Origin: Saltatorellus ferox
GTDB taxonomy: Bacteria > Planctomycetota > UBA1135 > GCA-002686595
Length of the DNA: 64,000 nt
Assembly (NCBI GenBank): GCA_007751475.1
Contig: CP036434.1
Coordinates: 496,001 to 560,000, forward strand
Direction: 5' to 3'
Shown here: positions 9,195 to 18,183 of the stretch, one piece after another
How the letters are laid out: every line of letters begins with the position of its first letter
Numbering within the stretch: the stretch's first letter is position 1
Position numbers and translations under genes: made by a program
Notes under the pieces: model-generated
Told to the model about the DNA's origin: nothing
Database searches by the model: none
Seen by the model: only the letters and a program-made list of their open reading frames with translations

Positions 9195-12100
9195 CTACAG
9201 ACGGAGTTCTGCCGTTTCGCCTGGCTTGATCTCGACCTTCTTCGGGTCGAGGGTGCTGATCTGAGTCTCTTCTCCCGGTGTCGTGCTCGTCGTCTGGACC
9301 GTGACTTCCCACGTGCCGGCGACCAGGCCGTCGATACGCGCGTTGCCTGCGCGCAGGATGCCCATCTTGGGGGCGGCGCGCATCTCCAGCGCGCGACCCG
9401 CAACGGCGGTGGCACGGACGAAGCTGACCGTGGACGCGGCGCCCTCGGGGTCGCTCGTGATATGAATGGCTCCCGCGCGCTCCATCGAGATGGGAGGCAC
9501 GGAGACCGTGTCATCGGCGATGGCTCGGACCGGCTCCTCGCGCGCATCCGCGTAGCCCTTGGCCTCGACCACGACCGCCAGGTCCGCGTCGGCGTTGACT
9601 CCGATGAGCCGGTACCGTCCGTCCACATCCGTCGTGGCGGTGGCGCCGGCGGAGGAGCCCAGAACGCTGCGGGCGAAAGAGCGTTCCGTGGCTGCTTCAT
9701 CGCCATCGGATCGTCTTTCCACCGAGACCGCCGCGCCCGCGATCGGCGCGCCGTTGTCATCGACGACGCGTCCGACGAGCGCCGTTCCTGGAATCCGCAC
9801 GGTCATCGAGTTCTTGCCCACGGTCACCTTCACCTCGGTGCGGACGACCATGGCGAGGTCCGGATGACGTGTGAGCAGCACATAGTCGCCGGGGATGATG
9901 CTGGTGAGCAGGAAGCGCCCCTCGAAGTCCGTGACTCCGGTCGTCGTGTCGGGGTTCATGCCCGCGAAGCGATCCTGGAACTCGAGCATTCGCTCCGTGC
10001 GATCGACGCTCTCCGGTGAGGCGAGCGAGACGCGAGCGTCCGGCGAAGGCTGGTTGCCGAGCAGGACGAGACCCTTCAGGTCGCCGACCGCGGGGACTTC
10101 GAGGTCAACGCGCTGTCGCTGGCCGCTTCGCACCTGGATCTCGGTCCACTCCGTGGGGTGGGCCGCCGAGCCCCGGCCGCCCTCCGCGAAGAGCGAGTCG
10201 TCGCGGCGGAACGCGCGGACCTCCCATGTGCCGGGAGCGAGGTGCTCGAACTCCGCGATCCCGTTCTCGTCCGTCTTCTCCCCGTGGCTCACGAGACGCT
10301 CGCCCGAGTCTCTCTGGCACTCGACGCGCACGTCGGCGGCGGGAACGTTTTCGGTGTCGGTCACGAACGCCTGCAGAGAACCGCCTCCGAAGAGTTCGAT
10401 GACGATCTCGTTCTCGTCGTTCTCCGGTGCGAAGAACGGTGCTTGGACGTGGTCGGCGTAGCCGCGCGCTTCGACCTCCAGCGTGACGCTCGGCGCTTCG
10501 ACCATCGACAGAGGACAGCGCCCGTCGCGGTCCGAGCGCCCGCGCGAGCGGACGCGGTACTCGCCGAAGACCATGGCCTCGGCCGCCTCCTGGCTCTCCT
10601 TTTCCTCGTCGGTGGCGCCTTCGCCGCCGCGGCTGCGGCGTCCCCCGAGGTCGAAGGTGGGCGGCGCCGTGGGTTCGACCGTCACGCGCGCGCGTCGGAT
10701 CGGCTTCTTCGTGGCGGCGTCGACGATGCGGAACCTCAGGAGGGGCGCGGGGTCGAGGGCGACCTTGCCGAGGTTGACGGTGCCCGACTCGGGGACGTCG
10801 ACGACGATGTCCCGCGTGCGGAAGTACCCCGGTGCGTCGACGGTGAGGGTGAGCTTGGCGGGTGCGCTCTTCGGGCGGAGTTCGAAGGCCGTGACCTTGC
10901 CATTCGGAAAGCGATCGGGCGGCGCTTCTGCGGACTCGGTGAGCTGGAGATAAGCGGGCTGACTGCCGTACTTGCCGCTGACCGTCAGGGTCTCGATGGG
11001 CTCTAGCGTTTTGGCATCGATGACCTGGAACGTGAGGGTGGTGCCGGGGTCGAACTGGAGCGTCGCCGGTTCCCCGCCGGCACGGGCGTCGACGGCGTCG
11101 GAGAGCTCGACCGTCTGGGTGAACATGTTCTTCGTGATGGCGCGGATCCTGTACTTCGCTCCGGGAACGAGGCCCGCGAGCGTGAACGAGCCGTCGCCTT
11201 CGATGGTCGTCGTGATATCGCCTGCGGGCGCGAGCTGGGCGGCCATCAGCTGCGAGAATCCGCTGGTCTCGGCGTCCGAGGCGGCTTCGTCGATGAGTAA
11301 GGCGGCGACCTGTCCGCGGTGCCGGTCCTTCGGGTAGCCAGCGACGTACCCGCGGATCTGGCCCGCGCGCTCGACCTCGATCACGATGTCCTGCAGGACC
11401 TCGCCCGCTCGCTTCGTGGGCCCGTCCCAGCGCTTCGGCAGGATCTCGTCGCTGTCGACCAGAAGCGAGATCGGTCCCTCGGATTCGTGGGGGAGTTCGA
11501 AGCGCCCGTCGGCGTCGGTCCGAACGGACTCGACGAGTTCGCCGAAACCGATCGCGTCCATGAGTTCGCTGCCCGTGTCGCCGTTGCGATCGACGCGGCG
11601 CACCCGGGCGCCTGCGACCGCACGATCGTCCCCATCGCGGACCCAGCCACTCACGATGACCGCAGGCTGGAGCACGACGTCGCCAAGCGCCCTGCCCTTC
11701 TCGGGATCGAGGACGCACTGGATGGGTCCATCCGAGTACCCAGCGACCGCCGTCGTGACCCCGAGACTACGACCGAGCGACTTGCGCGGCTCCAGCTCGA
11801 ACTGGCCGTCGTCGCCGGTCGTGGTCGAGGCAGGCTTGCGCTTGCGCATCATGCCGACCTGCAGCGCGCCCGCGGCGTCGCGCGACGCGTTCTCCCAGGT
11901 GTCGAGCGTGACCTCGACGCCCGCCATCGGGCGGCCGAGCGAGTCGACGAGCCTCCCGGTGTAGGGCCCTGTGGCGGCTTCCACGACTTCTTCTTCGGCG
12001 CTGGCCGCTGTAGCTCCGGCTCCCTTCGTGACAAGGCTCCGGCGGTCGACCGTCGCCTCGTCGGCGCTGTCCTCGAGCCTCGCTTCGACGGCCTCCAGCG

Positions 12101-12257
12101 CGGGCTCCTCGGAGGGAGACAGCGTCATGACGCGGTTCGTCCCGAGCGGTCCTTCGGCGGCTGCCGGCGAAGTCGAATCGTTTCCGAGGAAGAGCCAGGC
12201 GGACAGCAGGGCGGCGACCGCACCTGCGACGAGGAGAAGGAGAAGGCCTGATTTCAT
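9195..12257 (-). CDS. Membrane-anchored protein with repeated carboxypeptidase regulatory-like domains
   Basis: This 1020-residue protein has one N-terminal hydrophobic segment (GLLLLLVAGAVAALLSAWLF) without a clear cleavage site, so it is probably an anchored periplasmic or exported protein. The rest holds several Ig-like carboxypeptidase-regulatory (CarboxypepD_reg) units. Landmarks are GRLVDSLGRPMAGVEVTLD, VSGWVRDGDDRAVAGARVRR, LQAFVTDTENVPAADVRVE, LKGLVLLGNQPSPDARVSL and LVGRVVDDNGAPIAGAAVSV, several followed by TDxxGRFxL. Such domains mediate folding or binding rather than catalysis. No peptidase site is seen. The HEAT-repeat gene lies 111 bp upstream on the same strand. Confidence 0.8.
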   Translation of the reverse strand: MKSGLLLLLVAGAVAALLSAWLFLGNDSTSPAAAEGPLGTNRVMTLSPSEEPALEAVEARLEDSADEATVDRRSLVTKGAGATAASAEEEVVEAATGPYTGRLVDSLGRPMAGVEVTLDTWENASRDAAGALQVGMMRKRKPASTTTGDDGQFELEPRKSLGRSLGVTTAVAGYSDGPIQCVLDPEKGRALGDVVLQPAVIVSGWVRDGDDRAVAGARVRRVDRNGDTGSELMDAIGFGELVESVRTDADGRFELPHESEGPISLLVDSDEILPKRWDGPTKRAGEVLQDIVIEVERAGQIRGYVAGYPKDRHRGQVAALLIDEAASDAETSGFSQLMAAQLAPAGDITTTIEGDGSFTLAGLVPGAKYRIRAITKNMFTQTVELSDAVDARAGGEPATLQFDPGTTLTFQVIDAKTLEPIETLTVSGKYGSQPAYLQLTESAEAPPDRFPNGKVTAFELRPKSAPAKLTLTVDAPGYFRTRDIVVDVPESGTVNLGKVALDPAPLLRFRIVDAATKKPIRRARVTVEPTAPPTFDLGGRRSRGGEGATDEEKESQEAAEAMVFGEYRVRSRGRSDRDGRCPLSMVEAPSVTLEVEARGYADHVQAPFFAPENDENEIVIELFGGGSLQAFVTDTENVPAADVRVECQRDSGERLVSHGEKTDENGIAEFEHLAPGTWEVRAFRRDDSLFAEGGRGSAAHPTEWTEIQVRSGQRQRVDLEVPAVGDLKGLVLLGNQPSPDARVSLASPESVDRTERMLEFQDRFAGMNPDTTTGVTDFEGRFLLTSIIPGDYVLLTRHPDLAMVVRTEVKVTVGKNSMTVRIPGTALVGRVVDDNGAPIAGAAVSVERRSDGDEAATERSFARSVLGSSAGATATTDVDGRYRLIGVNADADLAVVVEAKGYADAREEPVRAIADDTVSVPPISMERAGAIHITSDPEGAASTVSFVRATAVAGRALEMRAAPKMGILRAGNARIDGLVAGTWEVTVQTTSTTPGEETQISTLDPKKVEIKPGETAELRL

Positions 12258-12368
12258 GACGGAGAGAGGAGAGGACGCGCGAGAGACGCTCTTGAGAGTG
12301 CGTCATCCAGCGCGAATCCGCCTCGACCTACTGGGTGAAATCAGGAGCCTACTCTTCCCAGGGAGGGG

Positions 12369-15167
12369 TCAGCGCGTTTCGTTCAGGCGGTCGAGCGCTG
12401 CGCGTGCGGCGGCGGCGATCCTCGGGTCGGTGTCCTTCAGTAGCCCGATGAGCTCGGGCATCGCCTCGACGGCTTCCCAGGTGCCGAGGCCCCGGATCGC
12501 CTCGATACGTACGGCCTGGTCGGCGTCATGGAGCAGCCCCATGAGTCTCGAGACGGTGACCTCGCGGGTGGCCTGCTGGACGCGGCGCGTGGCCCAGCGG
12601 TTCTCCGCATCCTGGAGCGCGGCGATTCGCTCGAGCTGCTGCAGGCACCAGATGCGCGTTTCATCGCTTTGCGTCGTGCGAGCGGCGGTCAGTAGCAGTT
12701 CGGCGCTCTCGTCGGTGAGGTAGCTTTCGAGCGCTCGGACGGCCCTTTCGTAGTGGGGGGCGGTCGGTGGACCCTTGATGAGGCGCGCGACCGGGGGGAG
12801 CAGCGCCGGGTCGCGCAGCGTTTCGATGGCTTCGAGCGCGGAGTCGGCGAACTCGGGGTCTCCCACGAGGCTCGCGATCCACTCGATGCGCGCTTCTGAA
12901 GGATTCGACCTCATCCAGAGCACGACCGCGTCGACCAGGCTGCTCTTCATGCGCAGCTCGTCGGTATGGGTGGCGGCATACTCGACGATCTCCGGGGTGA
13001 TCGGTAGCGCGCTGATGCGAAGGTAGATCTGTCCCAGCCGCTCTGGACCGAAAGCTCCATCGGTCGCGATGGCCCCGCTCAGGTCACGCCTGAAGTCGAG
13101 GGAGTAGTGGCGGATGAGCGCAGCGGAAATGTCCTGGCTCAGCGGCCCCTGGTCTCGGTTCAAGCTGGCGTCCCACACTTTCTCCTGAAGCAGCCTCAAG
13201 AACGCGCGTTGAGCGACTTCCAGGTCGCCTGGCGCGGGGCCCTCCAGCAAGGTCAGCCTCGTCGTCCCGGAAAGATCGGGATCGAACGCAGCGAGATCGA
13301 CGGCGGCGGCTCTGGCCTCGCTGTCCGTTCGCTCCCGGACCACCGATTCACCCCTCGGCAGGTATTCTTCCACGGTGACCGCGAAACGAGCCCAGAGCTT
13401 GGGAGGCAACGCGGCCAGCTGCGGGCGTGGGTCATTGCGATGTGCGATGAGGTGGAGGAGGTCGGGGAACTCCGATGCGAGTGCCCACTTCGTCAGGGCC
13501 ACGAGGCCCTGTCGATGCCGCAGGCCGGTCTCGATGCGTGTCCTTCGTTCTGCCGAGTGGAAAAGCCTCGACATTCCATCCGCCGATGGGAACAAGGCCG
13601 AGGCCAGGGCGACGCATGCACTCGTTTCTCCGTACCAGTCGAGGTACCTCACGAGGGCGACCGCGGTGTCGATCGCCTTTTCGTCGTCCGACTCCCTGAG
13701 CCCCTGGATCAAGGACATGACCTGATCGTGCTCCAGGCCCGCTCCGAGTCGGAAAAGGTGCTCATACTCGAAGGGGCCGGCGGTGCGGCCCAGCTCCACG
13801 AGTACGTCCTTTCCGATCTCGATGGGGAAGCGCTCTACCTTGATCGACTCCTGGGCGATACCGAACTCGGGCCAGCCTGCGAGTTCGACGGTGGACGCGA
13901 CGCGCTCGATCGATCTGAGGTCTCTCAGCACGGAGGCGCGAACGCGATCATCCGGGTCGCGCAGAAGCGCGCACAGGAAGTTCGACTCGTCCTCGCCGTA
14001 CTCGGGCGTCCACTTGACCTTGGAGGTGTGGGTTCCCGCAAGATCCGTGGTCGTGACGAAGACGGTCCGCTCCTTGAGCCAATCGACACCTTCCTTGCGG
14101 AGGTCGACGCTGCATCGAAGGGAGGCATCATAGACGCCTTCATTCGAAGCCATGGTCAAGAGCGTCCGAGCGGCGATTTCTTTATTGGAAGAGCTGGGAA
14201 GAGCAAGCGCATCGAGAACAAGGTCCCGGATCTGCGTCTGTGGCTGTCCCACTCGTAGCCAAATAGCCGGTCCATCGCTGTTCCATTGAAGGCCAGACTC
14301 GATGTCTTCCCGCATCTTCGCCCGCATGCCTGGCGTGAAGCTGCGGCGCTCGGCGAAGGGCAGCATCGCCTGGGCGATCCAGTTCACGCGATCGGGCTTC
14401 AAGAGAAGCTCGTCGCAGTATCTCGCCATGTGGGAGTCGCCCGACAGGCGCTCGAAGGGCCTCGCAAGGGCTACGGCCCGCGCGAAGCGAAGCTCCCAGA
14501 AGAGGCTCGGCGGACCCGACGCCAGCACCTCACTCACATACCTGTCGGCGGCGCCGGGGGCGATCCTCATCAGCATGTAGAGTGGATCTTCCGTGATGTC
14601 GGCGTAGTGGTCCTTGCTCGATTTCCTGAGAGCGCTCAGGACCCCCGGCACCGCGCGTTCACCGATCTGTGCGATGAACTCTAAGTTGCCGTTCGCCGCG
14701 TTCTGCTCGATCTCCTGGTCGATGTCGCGCGGCGCAGCAGGCTCGGTGAAGGGGCGGGCGGAAGGTCTGGCCAGCATCTCGAGGCGGATCCAATCGTTCT
14801 TCGACTCCGGTGCTTCGGTGGCGCCGAGTTCTACGGCCTTGCGGTGAAGGGTACTGAGTTCGGTCGCCACGTCGATCCATGCGGAGTAGCGAACCGCACC
14901 GGGGGCCACGGGTCTGAGCTGCAAGAGCGCCTTCGTAGCGGTGTTGATTCGATCCAGAGCTTTCTGGGGAGCACCCAGCTCCGACAGCTCGAGGCGCGCG
15001 GCGGCTATTTCCACCCGCAGGTCGCGGAACGGATCGTCGCTGGCCTTCGCCGACTTCTCCGCGTTCTCCGCGGCAGGTGGTACCTCCTGCGACTGGATCG
15101 TCCGGCCAGCAGACAGAGTCGAAGGGAGGGCCATCATCAGGCCAAGGGCGGTCGTGGTTACGAGCAT
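12369..15167 (-). CDS. Exported HEAT-repeat protein
   Basis: The start is taken at the ATG at 15167 (MLVTTTALGLMMALPSTLSA), which begins a signal peptide; the longer frame adds 38 residues. About 932 residues. The C-terminal part has helical HEAT-like repeats: EIVEYAATHTDELRMKSSL, SLVGDPEFADSALEAIETL, SRLMGLLHDADQAVRIEAIR and ELIGLLKDTDPRIAAAARAA. This suggests a protein-binding solenoid outside the cytoplasm. No enzyme motif is seen. Its upstream region (15254-15302) carries in-phase TGTCA repeats that also occur upstream of the adjacent kinase gene. It may therefore be a target of that two-component system. Confidence 0.78.
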   Translation of the reverse strand: MLVTTTALGLMMALPSTLSAGRTIQSQEVPPAAENAEKSAKASDDPFRDLRVEIAAARLELSELGAPQKALDRINTATKALLQLRPVAPGAVRYSAWIDVATELSTLHRKAVELGATEAPESKNDWIRLEMLARPSARPFTEPAAPRDIDQEIEQNAANGNLEFIAQIGERAVPGVLSALRKSSKDHYADITEDPLYMLMRIAPGAADRYVSEVLASGPPSLFWELRFARAVALARPFERLSGDSHMARYCDELLLKPDRVNWIAQAMLPFAERRSFTPGMRAKMREDIESGLQWNSDGPAIWLRVGQPQTQIRDLVLDALALPSSSNKEIAARTLLTMASNEGVYDASLRCSVDLRKEGVDWLKERTVFVTTTDLAGTHTSKVKWTPEYGEDESNFLCALLRDPDDRVRASVLRDLRSIERVASTVELAGWPEFGIAQESIKVERFPIEIGKDVLVELGRTAGPFEYEHLFRLGAGLEHDQVMSLIQGLRESDDEKAIDTAVALVRYLDWYGETSACVALASALFPSADGMSRLFHSAERRTRIETGLRHRQGLVALTKWALASEFPDLLHLIAHRNDPRPQLAALPPKLWARFAVTVEEYLPRGESVVRERTDSEARAAAVDLAAFDPDLSGTTRLTLLEGPAPGDLEVAQRAFLRLLQEKVWDASLNRDQGPLSQDISAALIRHYSLDFRRDLSGAIATDGAFGPERLGQIYLRISALPITPEIVEYAATHTDELRMKSSLVDAVVLWMRSNPSEARIEWIASLVGDPEFADSALEAIETLRDPALLPPVARLIKGPPTAPHYERAVRALESYLTDESAELLLTAARTTQSDETRIWCLQQLERIAALQDAENRWATRRVQQATREVTVSRLMGLLHDADQAVRIEAIRGLGTWEAVEAMPELIGLLKDTDPRIAAAARAALDRLNETR

Positions 15168-15253
15168 GTCGATTCGTGGGCTTCTGGTGTGTCGGTGAGG
15201 GGCAGAGCACTCCGCCCCATGTCGACCTTTGTACGAGTGGGACCGATTTCGCC

Positions 15254-15302
15254 TGTCATCGCCTCCACGGCTGGATGTCAACGCGATGTCAACGCGATGC
15301 CA
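15254..15302 (-). promoter_or_regulatory. Pho-box-like TGTCA direct repeats upstream of the HEAT gene
   Basis: TGTCA occurs at 15254, 15276 and 15287 and TGCCA at 15298, all in phase on an 11-bp period. The spacing sequence ACGCGA is repeated exactly. OmpR/PhoB-type regulators bind such 11-bp direct repeats, and TGTCA is the core of the PhoB half-site. The site sits 87-135 bp upstream of the HEAT-gene start and directly after the regulator stop codon. Confidence 0.55.
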
Positions 15303-15310
15303 ATCGGGGC

Positions 15311-16018
15311 TCAGTCCCGCCGCGTGAAGCGGTAGCCAACCCCGTGCACGGTTTGCAGGTGAACCGGATCGGCCGGGTTCGCCTCGATCTTCTTGCGCAG
15401 CTTCAGCACGTGGGTGTCGATGGTGCGCGTGGTCGGCGCTTCGTTCGCGCCCCAGACGTCGGTCAGGATCCGCAGCCGGTCGATCGCTTCCCCTTCGTGC
15501 AGCAGGAAGTACCGCAAGAGCTCCAGCTCGCGCCGCGAAAGACCCATGCGCTCCTCGCCGCGCACCACGCAGTACGCGGCAAAGTCCACCTCGACCTGGC
15601 CGATCCGTACGCGGCCGCTCGCGTCCTCGATCCCGGGCGCGCCACCCGCGTCGCGGCGCTCCAGCGCTCGGATTCGCAGCAGCAGCTCCCGCATCGAAAA
15701 CGGCTTCACCACGTAGTCATCGGCCCCGTACTCGAAGCCCTGCACGCGGTCCCACTCTTCTCCCCGGGCCGAGAGAATGATCACGTGCGATGCGAGGCGG
15801 TCCTGGCGGATCGCGCGCAGAACGCTGAACCCATCGCGCTTCGGCAGCATCAGGTCCAGCAGAATCAGATCCGGACCCTCTGCCAGGGCGAGCTCCAGCC
15901 CGCCCTCGCCGTCGGCAGCCTGCAGGACGTCGAACTCCTCGGAGACGAGCGCATCCACCAGCGCCATCCGGAGCATCTTCTCGTCCTCGATCACGAGGAC
16001 CCTGCGTGGGCTGGTCAT
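15311..16018 (-). CDS. OmpR/PhoB-type response regulator
   Basis: This 235-residue DNA-binding response regulator has a receiver domain at 1-120, with the acidic pair E11/D12, phospho-acceptor D55 in LILLDLMLPKRDG and lysine K103 in VVKPF. A winged-helix output domain at about 135-235 carries the landmarks LSRRELELLRYFLLHEGEA, RTIDTHVLKLRKKIE and TVHGVGYRF. Its ATG overlaps the kinase stop as ATGA, so the pair is translationally coupled, kinase first. It probably binds the TGTCA repeats at 15254-15302 and 17988-18009, which would give autoregulation and control of the HEAT gene. The stimulus is unknown. Confidence 0.92.
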   Translation of the reverse strand: MTSPRRVLVIEDEKMLRMALVDALVSEEFDVLQAADGEGGLELALAEGPDLILLDLMLPKRDGFSVLRAIRQDRLASHVIILSARGEEWDRVQGFEYGADDYVVKPFSMRELLLRIRALERRDAGGAPGIEDASGRVRIGQVEVDFAAYCVVRGEERMGLSRRELELLRYFLLHEGEAIDRLRILTDVWGANEAPTTRTIDTHVLKLRKKIEANPADPVHLQTVHGVGYRFTRRD

Positions 16019-17955
16019 GGGGCTAGTGAGTGCATGGGGAGAGAAACCTGAAAAGCGACGCCCGCGCCGTCGAGGCCGTCATGGACCCCGAGGGTACCGT
16101 CCATGGCGTCGACGAGACCGGAGACGATGGCGAGCCCGAGCCCGGTGCCGCCGTGGGGATTCACATCTCGTCGTAGCTGTTCGAAGGCCATGAGCGCGCG
16201 CGCGCGATCCCTGGCAGGGATCCCGCAGCCGTCGTCCTCGACGCGCAGCAAGAGCGAATCGTTCTCGGCGGCGAAGCTCACGCGCAGGCGCGTGCCCCCG
16301 CTGTGCCGCAGCGCATTCTGAACGAGGTTGCCCGCGATTCGGCGAAGCGCGTCGGCGTCGAGGTTCGCGCTGGGGGGCAGGTCCCTGGCCTCGCCCTCGA
16401 AGGCGAAGCCAGCCTGGAGGCCGAGCTCCTCGCTGAAGCCGAGGATATCCCGCGCGAGTTGGGGCAGATTGACCTCCTCTCGCAGCGCCCGCGTCGGCTC
16501 CCCGCGCTCGATGCGCGCGAAGTCGAGTACGTCGTCGACGCGCCGGCGCAGGCGCTCGGCCTCGCTGGAGATGCCCGCGGCGTACTCCGCGGTGCGCTCC
16601 TGGCCGACGCGTCCGCTTCGAAGGTTCTCCGCCATCAAGAGGATCGACGCGAGCGGCGTGCGCAGGTCATGGGAGATGCCCGCGACGAAGGTGCTGCGCA
16701 GCTCGGCGAGCCTGCGCTCCCGCCGCAGCGATCGAGCCGCGACCAGCGCCGCCGCGACGCAGACGATCCCGAGCGCAGCGAGCAACCACGCGCTGATGCG
16801 GCGGCGGCGCGCGCCCGCTCGAATCAGGCGCGCGGGATCCACGTGATAGAGCTGAACGCCGGGCACGAGTCCGTCGAGTTCGATCGGCTCCAGCATCGCC
16901 GAGCCTTCGCCTGGAGCCTCGCTCTCCAGAGCGATCGAGAACCCCGGGGGCAGCGGGAGCTCCCGCCGAACGAGGTCGGCGAGGTTCGCCTCTTCGACCA
17001 GAAACGGCGCTTGGCCCGCGCGGATGGCACCGAGGCCGAGAGGTGTGGCGGTGAACGACCAGCCGGTCTGGCCAGGAGCAGCCTTAACGGGCTCGAGCGC
17101 GCGTTCGAGCCCCGCCCCCATGCGCGCGGCCCACGCGGGCGTCGCGCGGAGCGCGTCGCCCATGCCTGGCCACACGGACTCGCAGAGCGCGAGCGTGGCG
17201 GCCGTCTCCGGATCCGCTTCGAGGCGCAGGCCGCGGTCCGCGCGAACGATGCGATCGAGTGCCGACGGGCCTCCGATGACGTGGCGCGCTCCCTCGCGTA
17301 GAACGTTTTCACGGAGCGCGAGCGCACGGTCTTCGTCGAGATGGCCCGCGGCCAGCCAGCCTGCCAGCAGCCGCACGGGTCTGCCGTCCCGCGACGCGGA
17401 CCAGTCGACCTCGGCCGTGAGCCGGTCCCACGCGGCGAGCGCCGCTTCGCTTGCGTCTCCTTCGCCAGAGCGTCCCAGCGCGAGGCGCAGTTCGAGCGAG
17501 CGGAGCGCGGGCGCGTCGCTGTTCATCGGCCCCGTGGCGAGCGCGTCCGCGAGCACCTCCCGCGCCTCACTCTCTTCGCCTTCCCGCGCGAGCCTCTCCG
17601 CCTCGCGAAAGAGCGCCACGAAGGCGCGCGGGTCCTCCGCCGAATCGGCAAGGACGGGCTGGCGCGCGGGTGGTTCGGCCGCTCCTTCCAGGGCGCGCTC
17701 CTGGATCGACTCGACGGCACCGCTGGAGAACGCCCGAAAGTGCTCGCTGTTTCGCAGGGCCTGCCACTGCCGTTCCAGGTCTCCGGCGACCAGTCGCGCG
17801 GTGCTCGCGACCTCCGCCTCGGCGAGCTCGTCCGGCGCGTGACCGACGAGCCATCCCGCCCAGCCGAGCGCCACGGCGACGGTGACGCTCGAACCGATCA
17901 GGATCGCCTCCTGAACGCGCTTCTTCCTTCGACGCGATGGTCCTGCCGTTTCCAC
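16015..17955 (-). CDS. Sensor histidine kinase
   Basis: This is the membrane sensor kinase partner of the regulator at 15311. It has 646 residues. TM1 is at about 17-38 (AILIGSSVTVAVALGWAGWL). A large periplasmic, helical, Glu/Ala-rich sensor region runs from about 40 to 385, and TM2 (WLLAALGIVCVAAALVAARS) follows. The HisKA helix has phospho-acceptor H429 in GISHDLRTPLAS. The HATPase_c domain has N-box NLVQNALRHS, G1 VEDDGCGIP and G2 GGTGLGLAIV. There is no visible HAMP or PAS domain. The gene is divergent from 18184, and TGTCA direct repeats lie 33-54 bp upstream of the start. Confidence 0.93.
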   Translation of the reverse strand: METAGPSRRRKKRVQEAILIGSSVTVAVALGWAGWLVGHAPDELAEAEVASTARLVAGDLERQWQALRNSEHFRAFSSGAVESIQERALEGAAEPPARQPVLADSAEDPRAFVALFREAERLAREGEESEAREVLADALATGPMNSDAPALRSLELRLALGRSGEGDASEAALAAWDRLTAEVDWSASRDGRPVRLLAGWLAAGHLDEDRALALRENVLREGARHVIGGPSALDRIVRADRGLRLEADPETAATLALCESVWPGMGDALRATPAWAARMGAGLERALEPVKAAPGQTGWSFTATPLGLGAIRAGQAPFLVEEANLADLVRRELPLPPGFSIALESEAPGEGSAMLEPIELDGLVPGVQLYHVDPARLIRAGARRRRISAWLLAALGIVCVAAALVAARSLRRERRLAELRSTFVAGISHDLRTPLASILLMAENLRSGRVGQERTAEYAAGISSEAERLRRRVDDVLDFARIERGEPTRALREEVNLPQLARDILGFSEELGLQAGFAFEGEARDLPPSANLDADALRRIAGNLVQNALRHSGGTRLRVSFAAENDSLLLRVEDDGCGIPARDRARALMAFEQLRRDVNPHGGTGLGLAIVSGLVDAMDGTLGVHDGLDGAGVAFQVSLPMHSLAP

Positions 17956-17987
17956 CTTGGGACGCTACGACCGAACCGTTCATGGCC

Positions 17988-18009
17988 TGTCAACGCGATG
18001 TCAATTCGG
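17988..18009 (-). promoter_or_regulatory. TGTCA direct repeat upstream of the kinase gene
   Basis: TGTCAACGCGA at 17988 is followed directly by TGTCAATTCGG at 17999, an exact 11-bp period. The first unit is identical to the units at 15276 and 15287. It sits in the 228-bp gap between the kinase gene and the divergent gene at 18184, so it could serve either. The match with the site on the other side of the two-gene operon argues for binding by its own regulator. Confidence 0.55.
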
Positions 18010-18183
18010 AGGCTGCGCTCTCCCAATGGCTCGCCTGCGAGGCCATTCGGGTAATGGCGCGCGGAGGAAATCCATCCCCAGGAATGGGTGATCTATGCAA
18101 GGATATCGGGGTGCGACGATCGATCCCAGGTCACTGGCTCCACGCATCGTCGCCGGTTCTCCGTCCAACTCAAATTCCTGCTC

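Noticed and set aside
7082..9760. Reverse-strand frame of 892 codons opposite the APC permease gene
   Set aside because: Antisense shadow with low-complexity Arg/Glu/His-rich text. The forward strand encodes an obvious transporter.
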